Shown here: one piece after another, positions 1 through 6,341 of the stretch | Numbering within the stretch: the first letter of the stretch is position 1 | Layout: the number at the start of each line of letters is the position of its first letter | Origin: Candidatus Daviesbacteria bacterium RIFCSPHIGHO2_02_FULL_39_12 | Lineage (GTDB): Bacteria; Patescibacteriota; Microgenomatia; Daviesbacterales; UBA10151 | Assembly: GCA_001777055.1 (NCBI GenBank) | Contig: MFCX01000020.1 | Span: 1 to 7,719, forward strand | Direction of reading: 5' to 3' | Length of the DNA stretch: 7,719 nt | The notes under the pieces: generated by a model | Database searches by the model: none | What the model saw: only the letters and a program-made list of their open reading frames with translations | What the model was told of the DNA's origin: nothing | Position numbers and translations under genes: made by a program

Positions 1-87
1 AAAAGCAGCATGACCAGGAGTGCCTATCAAATTACTCACGATAATAAATTAATTACTTTCATAGACACTCCTGGTCATGCTGCTTTT
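1..87. repeat. Exact 22-bp inverted repeat at the window edge (1-22 versus 66-87)
   Basis: Bases 1-22 are the exact reverse complement of 66-87, separated by 43 bases. The copy at 66-87 encodes part of the invariant IF-2 G3 region (DTPGHAA), so it is the genuine one. The copy at 1-22 replaces sequence that should encode the residues just before 'AYQITH'. This is typical of a fold-back chimera or palindromic assembly end rather than biology. Confidence 0.85.
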
Positions 88-1335
88 GAGAAAATGCGTT
101 CCCGTGGAGCCAGAGTTGCTGATATAGCTGTATTGGTTGTAGCAGTCGATGATGGGATTATGCCACAAACAGTTGAGGCTATAAATCATATTCAAGGTGC
201 TAAAGTACCGATGATTGTAGCGATTAACAAGATTGACTTGCCTGGTGTTAATGTTAAGGTCCAAATGGAGAAAATTAAAAAGCAGTTATCTGATAAAGGA
301 ATATTAATAGAAGAATATGGCGGGGATGTGCCAATTGTGCAGCTTTCTGCTAAAACCGGAGAAGGTGTCGATAAACTTTTAGAAATCATTCAGTTAGTTT
401 CAGAGCTGCACGAGCTAAAAGCGAATCCTAATATTGAGCCTGTAGGAGTAGTAATTGAATCTACATTGGATAAATTTAAAGGTCCAATTGCCACTATTTT
501 AGTCAGAAATGGCACCCTTAAAAAGGGTGATCAAATAGCCTTGGCTGGAGTAAAAAGCAAAGTCAGAGGATTGTTTGATTATAACGGCCGACCTATAAAT
601 GAGGCCGGACCGTCTGTTCCGGTAGAAGTGTTAGGATTGGAACAAGTTCCGCCGGTAGGAGCGGTTTTGGGTGAGGAGCCGGCAGAAAAAAAGGCAGAAG
701 AAGTCAGATCTTTGGTAGATAGATTAAAACAAGGGGATACAAAAACCCTGAAAGTGATAATTAAGGCAGATAAACAAGGATCTTTAGAAGCAATCCAAGC
801 TTCTTTGGATAAATTTAATATAGAACAAAAAGTAGTAGATTATATTTTTACCGGTATCGGAGATATTGGGGAAGAAAATATTAAATTGGCAGCAACGGTT
901 GGAGCAATTGTAATAGGATTTAATGTTAAGATAGCTTCAACTGCCCAAAAACTTGCAGAAAATGAACATGTTTTAATCAGAACTTATAATATAATTTATG
1001 AACTTTTAGAAGAGGTAGAGGAGGTATTAAAAACCTTACTTGAAGTTGGACAACTTGAGGAAGTTTTGGGGAAGGCAGAAATTCTGGCAGAATTTCTGCA
1101 TGGCAAGCATGAAAAAATTGCCGGATGCAGAATGACAGAAGGTATTATTGCAAAGGGGCAAAAATTAAGAGTTGTCAGAAATGGAAAAATAATGGGGGAA
1201 ACTAAATTAAAGTCTTTGAAAAAAGTTAAAGAAGAAGTTAATAAAGTAGAAAAAGGAAATGATTGCGGCATGTTATTTGATCCTCCAATAGATTTTGCAA
1301 TAGGAGATACAGTAGAATCCTTTAGAGTTATATAA
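22..1335 (+). CDS. infB: Translation initiation factor IF-2, C-terminal part (5' end cut by window edge)
   Basis: IF-2 is the GTPase that places initiator fMet-tRNA on the 30S subunit and promotes subunit joining. Numbering from the ATG at position 10, the fragment shows the G3 motif DTPGH (19-23), the IF-2 signature 'MRSRGA' (29-34), G4 NKID (73-76) and G5 SAK (113-115). The beta-barrel domain II, domain III and the C-terminal fMet-tRNA-binding domain follow, ending 'AIGDTVESFRVI'. The P-loop (G1), the switch I/G2 region and the N-terminal extension are missing. Full IF-2 proteins are roughly 600-900 residues, so about one third or more is lost off the window edge. The ATG at 10 is not a real start: it lies in a 22-base inverted copy of 66-87, and homology with IF-2 ('..GAYQITH') resumes only at the Ala codon at 22. 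The next gene starts 50 nt downstream with its own promoter. Identity is very secure; the 5' boundary is not. Confidence 0.97.
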   Translation, partial: AYQITHDNKLITFIDTPGHAAFEKMRSRGARVADIAVLVVAVDDGIMPQTVEAINHIQGAKVPMIVAINKIDLPGVNVKVQMEKIKKQLSDKGILIEEYGGDVPIVQLSAKTGEGVDKLLEIIQLVSELHELKANPNIEPVGVVIESTLDKFKGPIATILVRNGTLKKGDQIALAGVKSKVRGLFDYNGRPINEAGPSVPVEVLGLEQVPPVGAVLGEEPAEKKAEEVRSLVDRLKQGDTKTLKVIIKADKQGSLEAIQASLDKFNIEQKVVDYIFTGIGDIGEENIKLAATVGAIVIGFNVKIASTAQKLAENEHVLIRTYNIIYELLEEVEEVLKTLLEVGQLEEVLGKAEILAEFLHGKHEKIAGCRMTEGIIAKGQKLRVVRNGKIMGETKLKSLKKVKEEVNKVEKGNDCGMLFDPPIDFAIGDTVESFRVI

Positions 1336-1343
1336 GCTAGACC

Positions 1344-1372
1344 TTGATTTTTATGGGATATTGAGGTAAAAT
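1344..1372 (+). promoter_or_regulatory. Sigma70-type promoter for the DHH-like gene
   Basis: TTGATT (1344-1349) and TAAAAT (1367-1372) are separated by exactly 17 bp. The -10 box ends 13 nt before the ATG at 1386, so the predicted 5' leader is only about 6 nt. No Shine-Dalgarno sequence could fit in such a leader; the 'GAGG' upstream overlaps the promoter itself. Confidence 0.6.
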
Positions 1373-1385
1373 CTGCCTGTTTAAG

Positions 1386-2381
1386 ATGAAATACGATACT
1401 CAATTAACAGAACTGAAAAACCTTTTGCCTGCTGCCAAAAATATCCTAATTGCTATCCCGACTAATGCTAGTATTGATAAATTAGCTTCAACTTTAGCTT
1501 TATTTTTGACCTTGGAGACTGTAGGGAAACAAGCTAATATAGTTTCCGATGATACAATTAAAGTTGGTCAATCACACCTTTTTGGCGTTGACCATGTTCA
1601 AAAAAACATTTCTTCAACTGATGGCGGGAATTTAACCTTAACTTTAGAAGGCGTAGCTGTTTCTGATAATACCGTTCCTGCTTTGGAAAAATTAGATTGG
1701 TATGCCGAGAATAACAACTTAAATTTAGTTTTCCATTGTTTACCCGGTCAAACCTTTCAGCCAAGTAGAATTGTACCCCGTTATCAAGGCTCCGGCTTTA
1801 ATTTGATTTTTGTGATAGGCGCTGTTAATTTAAATGCCTTAGGCAATATTTATACTGCAAATAGCCAGGCTTTTTCCGGAACTCACATTGTTAATATTGA
1901 TAATCAAGCGGCAAATAGTAGTTTTGGTCAAACTAATGTAATAGATACTAATGCGGTTTCAATTTCTGAGGTAATGGTTTCTGTAATCACTGATCTGGGA
2001 TTTAATCTGGATGCAGATACAGCTAGCAATCTTTTGGCCGGTATATTTGAGGCCACCGGTAACCTAACAGATCAGAGGGCTACGGCAGACACTTATATGG
2101 CTGTTGCTAATTGTTTGCGAATCGGAGGTAAAAAACCAACTGCTCAATCTTTACCCGCTTTTGATTGGAACGCTTTAGCCGGTCAAACTAAATCTCAACC
2201 GGCTTCTGAATTTACTGTTCCTCCTGTAGTGCAATCTTCTGCTCAACAGGGTCAGGTTGATGCAGGTGATCATTCTCAACCTTCTCCGGAAGAACGGCCA
2301 GCAGGAGAGGGTGTTATTTCAGAAACTGTAGAGCCGGAGTGGTTAACCCCCAAAATCTTCAAAGGTTCTTCTTTGGGATAA
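1386..2381 (+). CDS. Degenerate DHH-family (NrnA/RecJ-like) protein, predicted catalytically inactive
   Basis: The 331-residue product follows the DHH phosphoesterase layout without its catalytic residues. An N-terminal strand-helix (20-50, 'NILIAIPTNASIDKLAS') sits where NrnA-like enzymes have a PDGDA-type motif. The strand 'FVIGAVNLNALG' (142 on) has Gly145 where the motif II Asp is expected. 'NIDNQAANSSFG' (170-181) aligns with the IDHH..N..FG motif, but the HH is replaced by NQ. The helical part 'LLAGIFEATGNLTDQRATADTYMAVANCLRIGGKK' style (about 216-250, described here by its pattern) matches the end of a DHH domain. No DHHA1 substrate-binding domain follows; residues about 253-315 are a Gln/Pro/Ser-rich linker ending in a short tail 'WLTPKIFKGSSLG'. 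In many bacteria infB-rbfA-nrnA are neighbours, which supports the ancestry; rbfA is absent here. Active NrnA degrades short oligoribonucleotides and pAp. This protein probably does not, and its role is unknown (binding or scaffold is a guess). Confidence 0.72.
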   Translation: MKYDTQLTELKNLLPAAKNILIAIPTNASIDKLASTLALFLTLETVGKQANIVSDDTIKVGQSHLFGVDHVQKNISSTDGGNLTLTLEGVAVSDNTVPALEKLDWYAENNNLNLVFHCLPGQTFQPSRIVPRYQGSGFNLIFVIGAVNLNALGNIYTANSQAFSGTHIVNIDNQAANSSFGQTNVIDTNAVSISEVMVSVITDLGFNLDADTASNLLAGIFEATGNLTDQRATADTYMAVANCLRIGGKKPTAQSLPAFDWNALAGQTKSQPASEFTVPPVVQSSAQQGQVDAGDHSQPSPEERPAGEGVISETVEPEWLTPKIFKGSSLG

Positions 2382-2387
2382 TACCCA

Positions 2388-2415
2388 TTGACAATATCTG
2401 GTATCTTAGTATAAA
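2388..2415 (+). promoter_or_regulatory. Promoter of the large surface-protein gene
   Basis: A consensus TTGACA (2388-2393) and TATAAA (2410-2415) are separated by 16 bp, starting 6 nt after the preceding stop codon. Transcription would begin near 2422, giving a leader of about 19 nt before the ATG at 2441. I see no Shine-Dalgarno sequence in that leader. Confidence 0.65.
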
Positions 2416-2440
2416 CTCGCGTTGTTGCCTGTCCTCTTAA

Positions 2441-5422
2441 ATGATACTCTTAGGTTTTAAAAAGAAGATTGCAGCTATTTTAATAGCGCTGTTTTTAGTA
2501 AACCAACAATTGTTGGTTCCTTTAATTTATGCCCAGGAAGCCACATCCTCAGCTTCCGTCTTCACTACGCCGGAAAGTTCCCCTGGCCCTGAACCAGATC
2601 CGTCGCCTTCAGCAGAGGCTACCGGCTCAGCTTCTCAAAGTCCTGCACCTTCTCCTTCCACCCAGGAAATTAAAACCTGGCTAATAACATATAAAGAAAC
2701 AATGGGACAAAGCTTAAATATTTCAGGATTAACTCCGGCTGAATTTACCAAACAGATTCTTCTGCCTGCCATGAATGAAGCCAGCAAATATCATGGGTAT
2801 TCTGATTCCAATGCCCAGCCTGCCTTAAGGTATACCTTGGCTGATACGGACATCCATTCTGAAAATAATCCCCGTCCGGCCAGATATGCTGATTTATTCA
2901 ACAGGTATAATCTATGCAGTTATGCCAAAGCCAATGATATTAAAGCAATCATTCTCTGGGCAGATGGAAGATATAACCGCAGCTTAACTGAAATAATATG
3001 GGAATCAGCCATCACCGGCAATAAAGGTTTTTCCACCAATGGTCCTACTTTACCTAGTGTCTGTGATAAAACCATTGTCATTTATGCCCTGGATTACACC
3101 AGAGATTTAGCAGAAGCTCTAGAATCTTACGGCCATCATCTGGAAACAGTATTCAGACAATTCAGGCCTGAATACTACAACTGGGCAGACAGAGGTTCTT
3201 GCGGGAATGACCATAACCCGCCTAACTCAAGATTTGAATATGACAGATCTAATACTGCCAATTTCCAAAGCGATTGTAAAGATTTTAAACCTGACAGCAG
3301 CGGGGTCAGAGAAACCTTAAACTGTAATGCCTGGGGATGTTCCGGAGATGGTTGGTTAAAATGGTGGATGCAGAATATGCCGTCCAGTTGGTGGACATAT
3401 ATTAGAGATGCAGATGCAGTTGTGCCTTCACCTGTGCCCGCAACTACTCCATCACCGAGTCCGTCTTCTTTTCCTTCCCCAACGCCCATCCCAACATCTT
3501 TACCAACACCGATACCTACCCCTACCTTAACTCCGTCACCAAGTCCTACTCCTACCTCAACATCATCCCCTTCTCCTTCTCCAACCCCTAGTCCCACTAT
3601 ATGTATTTCCACCACTACTACGCAGCGCATTCCCCCTCAAGATATTACCGGCTGTTCTGCCGCAATCATGCCACGTTTTCTGCCTTCAGTCTTAGGTTCA
3701 ACTTTCAATAATCTGAGTGTTGGTACAACAAATCCTTATTTTAATCCAGGGGTAAGCTTGGGTAGTGCCAACAATCTGTTCTACGGTTTGACAACAACAC
3801 CCGGCACAAGGATTGTGGTTACAAATCCAACTACAACACGTCTTCCGCTTATTGATACAACCGCTCCAACTGGTTCTTTTGTAATTAATAACAATTCCCT
3901 ATATACCAATTCCCGTCAGGTAACATTAAACTTTTCCGATGTCTCGGGAGATGTGACAAAAATTAAAATAGGCAATGGCGCAACAGGCAGCTATCAAAAT
4001 CCTGTAACCTTTACTAATCCTTATACATATACATTACCTAATAATGGCGATGGGCTATATACTTTAAGAGTGCGTTTTATGGACGCAGCAGACAATGAAA
4101 GCAGCGGAGTTATAGCAGATCGGATTTTTCTCAATACCACTTCTCCTATGGCCACAGATGATATTGTATCTACTGTTAAGAACGACTGGTTAATGATTAA
4201 TCCTGCTGATCTGCTTGCTAATGATGCAGATGCAGGGGGAGATCCTCTGAGAGTGATGGAGGTAAAAAATGCAGCTAAGGGAGAAGTTGTATTATCTGAT
4301 TCAAGGATTATCTTTTTTCCGGAAAATAACTTTACAGGCAGGGCAGGGTTTGATTACACTGTGACTGACGGAATAAACGAGGCTACCGCTCATGTGAATA
4401 TTAGGGTGAGAGCTCCAGTGAATAATAATCAGATATTAGTTGCTCCGGAGGCCACAGTTAGCGCAAGCTTACCACAAGTGGTAATTGATAGAGAATCTGA
4501 GAACTCTACTATCAATGTTCCGGCTGATGTACCTAATTCATCTTTGGATTTGAGTAACCTGACCAGTGAATCCGGAAATAACAGGGTTGCGACTGTTTCC
4601 GCTGATATAACTGTTAACGCGGAGACCTCCTTAGGCAATATTACGGTGCAGATTCCGGCCAATATTCAAATTCAGGGTCCGGTCAATTGGACGGGTACTA
4701 TTAATAATCCTAGAATTGAAGATAATTCCAGTGTGTCAGTTCCTGCAGTAAATGGATACAATACAACTACCCATTCAGTAATAGAAGTTGGGTTTGGCGA
4801 CATTCCTCTAAGCTTTAATAAAGCAGTCAGATTATCTTTAGCCGGACAAACAGGCAGACTGGCAGGTTACAGCCGTGCAGGGGTATTTACTCCCATAACC
4901 ACTGCTTGTTCAGATGATTTCCAGCAGGCAGGAGATAATTTGCCTGCGGAAGGAGATTGTAAAATTGATACCGGCGAAGATTTAGTAATTTGGACCAAAC
5001 ATTTTACTAAATTTGCCACTTACACCCAAACTCAAAGTGCTTCCGGCTCATCCTCATCAAGCAGTTCCAGCTCAAGTGTTGGGAGTGATGGGGGAGATGG
5101 GTTAGGTTGTGCGGTCCATGATTGTTCAGTTAGAAGCGCTCCCGCACAAAATCAGACATCGGTAGTTTTTACACAACCGGCAGCAGCCGGATTTGCCCAA
5201 GGAATCTTGGGTATCACAAGCAATGAACAAACAGGCGGTAATGTTGGTATTGGTCAAGTTGAAGGAATATCTACCCCAAGCGCCATCCAACAAACATCTG
5301 CTACGGATGCAGTGCAAGGCCAAACAGAAACACAAGAATCGCCGTTTAATACCAAAGTGGTAATAATTGTGGTAGCAATAATTTTGGCCGGCTTTGGTAT
5401 CTTTAAACTTCTGATTAAATAG
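2441..5422 (+). CDS. Large multidomain cell-surface protein with N-terminal signal peptide and C-terminal membrane anchor
   Basis: The 993-residue protein begins with a Sec signal peptide (basic residues 7-9, hydrophobic core 10-29, likely cleavage after 'IYA' at 31). A Pro/Ser/Glu-rich spacer (about 33-75) leads to a globular domain (about 76-325) rich in Trp, Cys, His and Asp. Notable motifs there are 'SYGHHLE' (229-235), 'CGNDHNPPN' (254-262), 'SDCKD' (277-281) and 'NCNAWGC..GWLKWWMQNMP' (294-314). A Pro/Ser/Thr stalk (329-386) follows, then an Ig-like module starting 'DTTAPTGSF' (472-569) and a cadherin-like module (571-656, with 'LLANDADAGGDPL' and 'GFDYTVTDG'). A beta-rich module ends at 'IWTKHFTKFATY' (850-861), before a Ser tract near 866-880. 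The last 24 residues hold a transmembrane helix (973-992). It is therefore probably displayed on the outside and held by its C-terminus. Adhesion or cell-cell contact is inferred only from architecture; the N-terminal domain's activity is unknown. Confidence 0.85.
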   Translation: MILLGFKKKIAAILIALFLVNQQLLVPLIYAQEATSSASVFTTPESSPGPEPDPSPSAEATGSASQSPAPSPSTQEIKTWLITYKETMGQSLNISGLTPAEFTKQILLPAMNEASKYHGYSDSNAQPALRYTLADTDIHSENNPRPARYADLFNRYNLCSYAKANDIKAIILWADGRYNRSLTEIIWESAITGNKGFSTNGPTLPSVCDKTIVIYALDYTRDLAEALESYGHHLETVFRQFRPEYYNWADRGSCGNDHNPPNSRFEYDRSNTANFQSDCKDFKPDSSGVRETLNCNAWGCSGDGWLKWWMQNMPSSWWTYIRDADAVVPSPVPATTPSPSPSSFPSPTPIPTSLPTPIPTPTLTPSPSPTPTSTSSPSPSPTPSPTICISTTTTQRIPPQDITGCSAAIMPRFLPSVLGSTFNNLSVGTTNPYFNPGVSLGSANNLFYGLTTTPGTRIVVTNPTTTRLPLIDTTAPTGSFVINNNSLYTNSRQVTLNFSDVSGDVTKIKIGNGATGSYQNPVTFTNPYTYTLPNNGDGLYTLRVRFMDAADNESSGVIADRIFLNTTSPMATDDIVSTVKNDWLMINPADLLANDADAGGDPLRVMEVKNAAKGEVVLSDSRIIFFPENNFTGRAGFDYTVTDGINEATAHVNIRVRAPVNNNQILVAPEATVSASLPQVVIDRESENSTINVPADVPNSSLDLSNLTSESGNNRVATVSADITVNAETSLGNITVQIPANIQIQGPVNWTGTINNPRIEDNSSVSVPAVNGYNTTTHSVIEVGFGDIPLSFNKAVRLSLAGQTGRLAGYSRAGVFTPITTACSDDFQQAGDNLPAEGDCKIDTGEDLVIWTKHFTKFATYTQTQSASGSSSSSSSSSSVGSDGGDGLGCAVHDCSVRSAPAQNQTSVVFTQPAAAGFAQGILGITSNEQTGGNVGIGQVEGISTPSAIQQTSATDAVQGQTETQESPFNTKVVIIVVAIILAGFGIFKLLIK

Positions 5423-5440
5423 CTGTAAGTGCTCACTGAA

Positions 5441-5542
5441 CGTCATTGCGAGCGATTAGCGAAGCAATCTTCCATGGTGGGAGATTGCCAGTCTCCACTC
5501 TTCGAGTGTGGGCCCCTCGAAGACCTCCTCCTCGCAATGACG
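5441..5542. repeat. TCATTGCGAG-type inverted-repeat element (MITE/REP-like)
   Basis: The ends CGTCATTGCGAG (5441-5452) and CTCGCAATGACG (5531-5542) are perfect 12-bp inverted repeats. Inside are further small stems: CAATCT/AGATTG (5465-5470 with 5482-5487) and CTTCGAG/CTCGAAG (5500-5506 with 5516-5522). From memory, elements with 'GTCATTGCGAG...GCGAAGCAATCT' arms are dispersed, non-coding and intergenic in many unrelated bacteria. A weaker outer pairing (5425-5436 with 5558-5569, 10 of 12) may extend the element. No ORF is supported in it. It fills most of the 193-bp gap between the surface gene and the toxin-antitoxin operon. Confidence 0.7.
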
Positions 5543-5580
5543 AGTTTTATAAAGCTTGCGAGCAGTTACTGATGAGGAGG

Positions 5581-5609
5581 TTGACATCTTGATGACAAGA
5601 TGCTAATAT
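5581..5609 (+). promoter_or_regulatory. Promoter of the toxin-antitoxin operon, predicted leaderless
   Basis: TTGACA (5581-5586) and TAATAT (5604-5609) have an exact 17-bp spacer. The -10 box ends 6 nt before the ATG at 5616, so transcription is expected to start at or next to the first base of the start codon. This implies a leaderless mRNA for the antitoxin. Confidence 0.78.
5585..5602. promoter_or_regulatory. Palindromic operator inside the toxin-antitoxin promoter
   Basis: CATCTTG (5585-5591), ATGA, CAAGATG (5596-5602) form a perfect 7+4+7 palindrome. It starts in the last two bases of the -35 box and ends one base before the -10 box. RHH antitoxins commonly bind such dyads in their own promoter. 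A protein bound here would physically block RNA polymerase, so this is the likely autoregulatory site for the antitoxin, alone or with the toxin. Confidence 0.72.
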
Positions 5610-5615
5610 AAAAAT

Positions 5616-5894
5616 ATGCAAACCATAAGGACTACAATTAGAATTAGAAAAGATTTATTGGATCAATCTAGGCTTGTGGCTTTGCGCCGCGAGACTTCAT
5701 TGCAGGAGATTATTAACGACACTTTAGCACAAGGTTTTGGCCATATCACTGATTTTGATGTGCATAAAGAAGCTATGGCGAGAATTGATAAATTTAGAGG
5801 TCTTAAAAATAGAAAATTTAATGTTAAAAAAATGGTTGAAGAAAACAAAAAAGAACTCGAAGACAGAAGCAGTCGAATATTAAATTTGAAGTGA
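5616..5894 (+). CDS. Ribbon-helix-helix antitoxin (VapB-type) of a type II toxin-antitoxin pair
   Basis: This 92-residue protein opens with a short beta-strand and two helices typical of RHH/CopG-MetJ DNA-binding proteins ('TIRTTIRIRKDLLDQSRL...TSLQEIINDTL', roughly residues 3-40; the strand residues alternate Thr/Ile/Arg). Residues about 45-92 are charged and helical and probably form the toxin-binding tail. It should neutralise the PIN toxin encoded directly downstream and repress the operon through the palindrome in its promoter. The ATG at 5616 is favoured because the -10 box lies 6 nt upstream. The TGA stop overlaps the toxin's GTG start by 4 nt (GTGA), a sign of translational coupling. 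The RHH family is clear; 'VapB' is assigned by the partner, since VapB antitoxins have several unrelated folds. Confidence 0.87.
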   Translation: MQTIRTTIRIRKDLLDQSRLVALRRETSLQEIINDTLAQGFGHITDFDVHKEAMARIDKFRGLKNRKFNVKKMVEENKKELEDRSSRILNLK

Positions 5895-6325
5895 ATAAAC
5901 TCTCTATAGTGATTGATGCTTCGGTAGCTGCCAAGTGGTTACTTGCTGATGAAGAAGATTTAATTGCCAGCTGTATTAAAAAAGATTTTGCCAAAAGATC
6001 TATTTCTGTAGCAGTGCCCGCATTTATTTTCTATGAGATTAATAATTTATTAAGATCTGCTGTTTTAAGCAAAAGGCTTAGTGTTGATAGAGCTGTCAAT
6101 TTATATGAGGCCTTTTTGGATCTTGATTTTACTGTTTACTGGTCAAAACAATTGCTTAAAATGACTTTGCAAAGAGCAATCGAGGTAAATATTTCTTCCT
6201 ATGATGCCGGTTATGTTGTTTTGGCAGAAATATTGCAAATTCCACTTTATACTGCGAATGGAAAACTAATTAAAAAAGCGTCAACTAAATTAGTTCTGCC
6301 TTTAAATGATTACCCTCATATATAA
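5891..6325 (+). CDS. vapC: PIN-domain ribonuclease toxin (VapC family)
   Basis: The 144-residue product has the full length of a single PIN domain. Acidic metal-site residues are Asp9 in 'IVIDASVAAKW', Glu49 in 'FIFYEINNLL' and Asp105 in 'SSYDAGYVVLAE'. The usual fourth acidic position, in 'YTA(D)xKLI', is Asn123 here. VapC toxins are Mg2+-dependent endoribonucleases that cleave specific RNAs, often tRNA or rRNA loops, when the antitoxin is lost; the target of this one cannot be read from sequence. The start is a GTG overlapping the antitoxin's TGA, with no separate ribosome site, consistent with coupled translation from the leaderless operon mRNA. The Asn substitution could lower activity, but the fourth position is the most tolerant and I would not call the toxin dead. 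Confidence 0.9.
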   Translation: MNKLSIVIDASVAAKWLLADEEDLIASCIKKDFAKRSISVAVPAFIFYEINNLLRSAVLSKRLSVDRAVNLYEAFLDLDFTVYWSKQLLKMTLQRAIEVNISSYDAGYVVLAEILQIPLYTANGKLIKKASTKLVLPLNDYPHI

Positions 6326-6327
6326 GG

Positions 6328-6333
6328 TATAAT
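6328..6333 (+). promoter_or_regulatory. Consensus -10 box (TATAAT) just before the small membrane ORF
   Basis: A perfect TATAAT starts 2 nt after the vapC stop codon and ends 8 nt before the GTG at 6342, so transcription would begin at the start codon or within about two bases of it. The region 16-18 bp upstream has no recognisable -35 box, which makes the promoter uncertain. Confidence 0.4.
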
Positions 6334-6341
6334 CATGCTTT

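Noticed and set aside
996..1403. Minus-strand ORF of 135 codons opposite the infB 3' end
   Set aside because: It lies opposite a strongly conserved IF-2 coding region, has a Ser-rich low-complexity end that mirrors Glu/Leu codons, and resembles no family.
3430..3600. Pro/Ser/Thr codon repeats as a DNA tandem repeat array
   Set aside because: The period is irregular at DNA level, with varied codons; the repetition is at the protein level (a stalk), not a mini-satellite.
3175..3630. Minus-strand ORF of 151 codons rich in Val/Gly/Glu
   Set aside because: It is the antisense shadow of the Pro/Ser/Thr stalk codons of the surface protein; the low-complexity Gly-Val pattern is the complement of those codons and there is no promoter or ribosome site.
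5126..5446. Overlapping minus-strand ORFs opposite the C-terminus of the surface protein (106 and 60 codons)
   Set aside because: They are antisense to a coherent transmembrane-anchor coding region and show no domain signs or start signals.
5441..5542. The inverted repeat as a CRISPR unit or as the intrinsic terminator of the surface gene
   Set aside because: There is a single palindromic unit with no repeat-spacer array, and the right arm is followed by only a short mixed T/A stretch. A dispersed repeat explains it better.
5663..5848. Minus-strand ORF of 61 codons opposite the RHH antitoxin
   Set aside because: It is antisense to a well-supported antitoxin gene in an operon with a clear promoter, and nothing supports expression.
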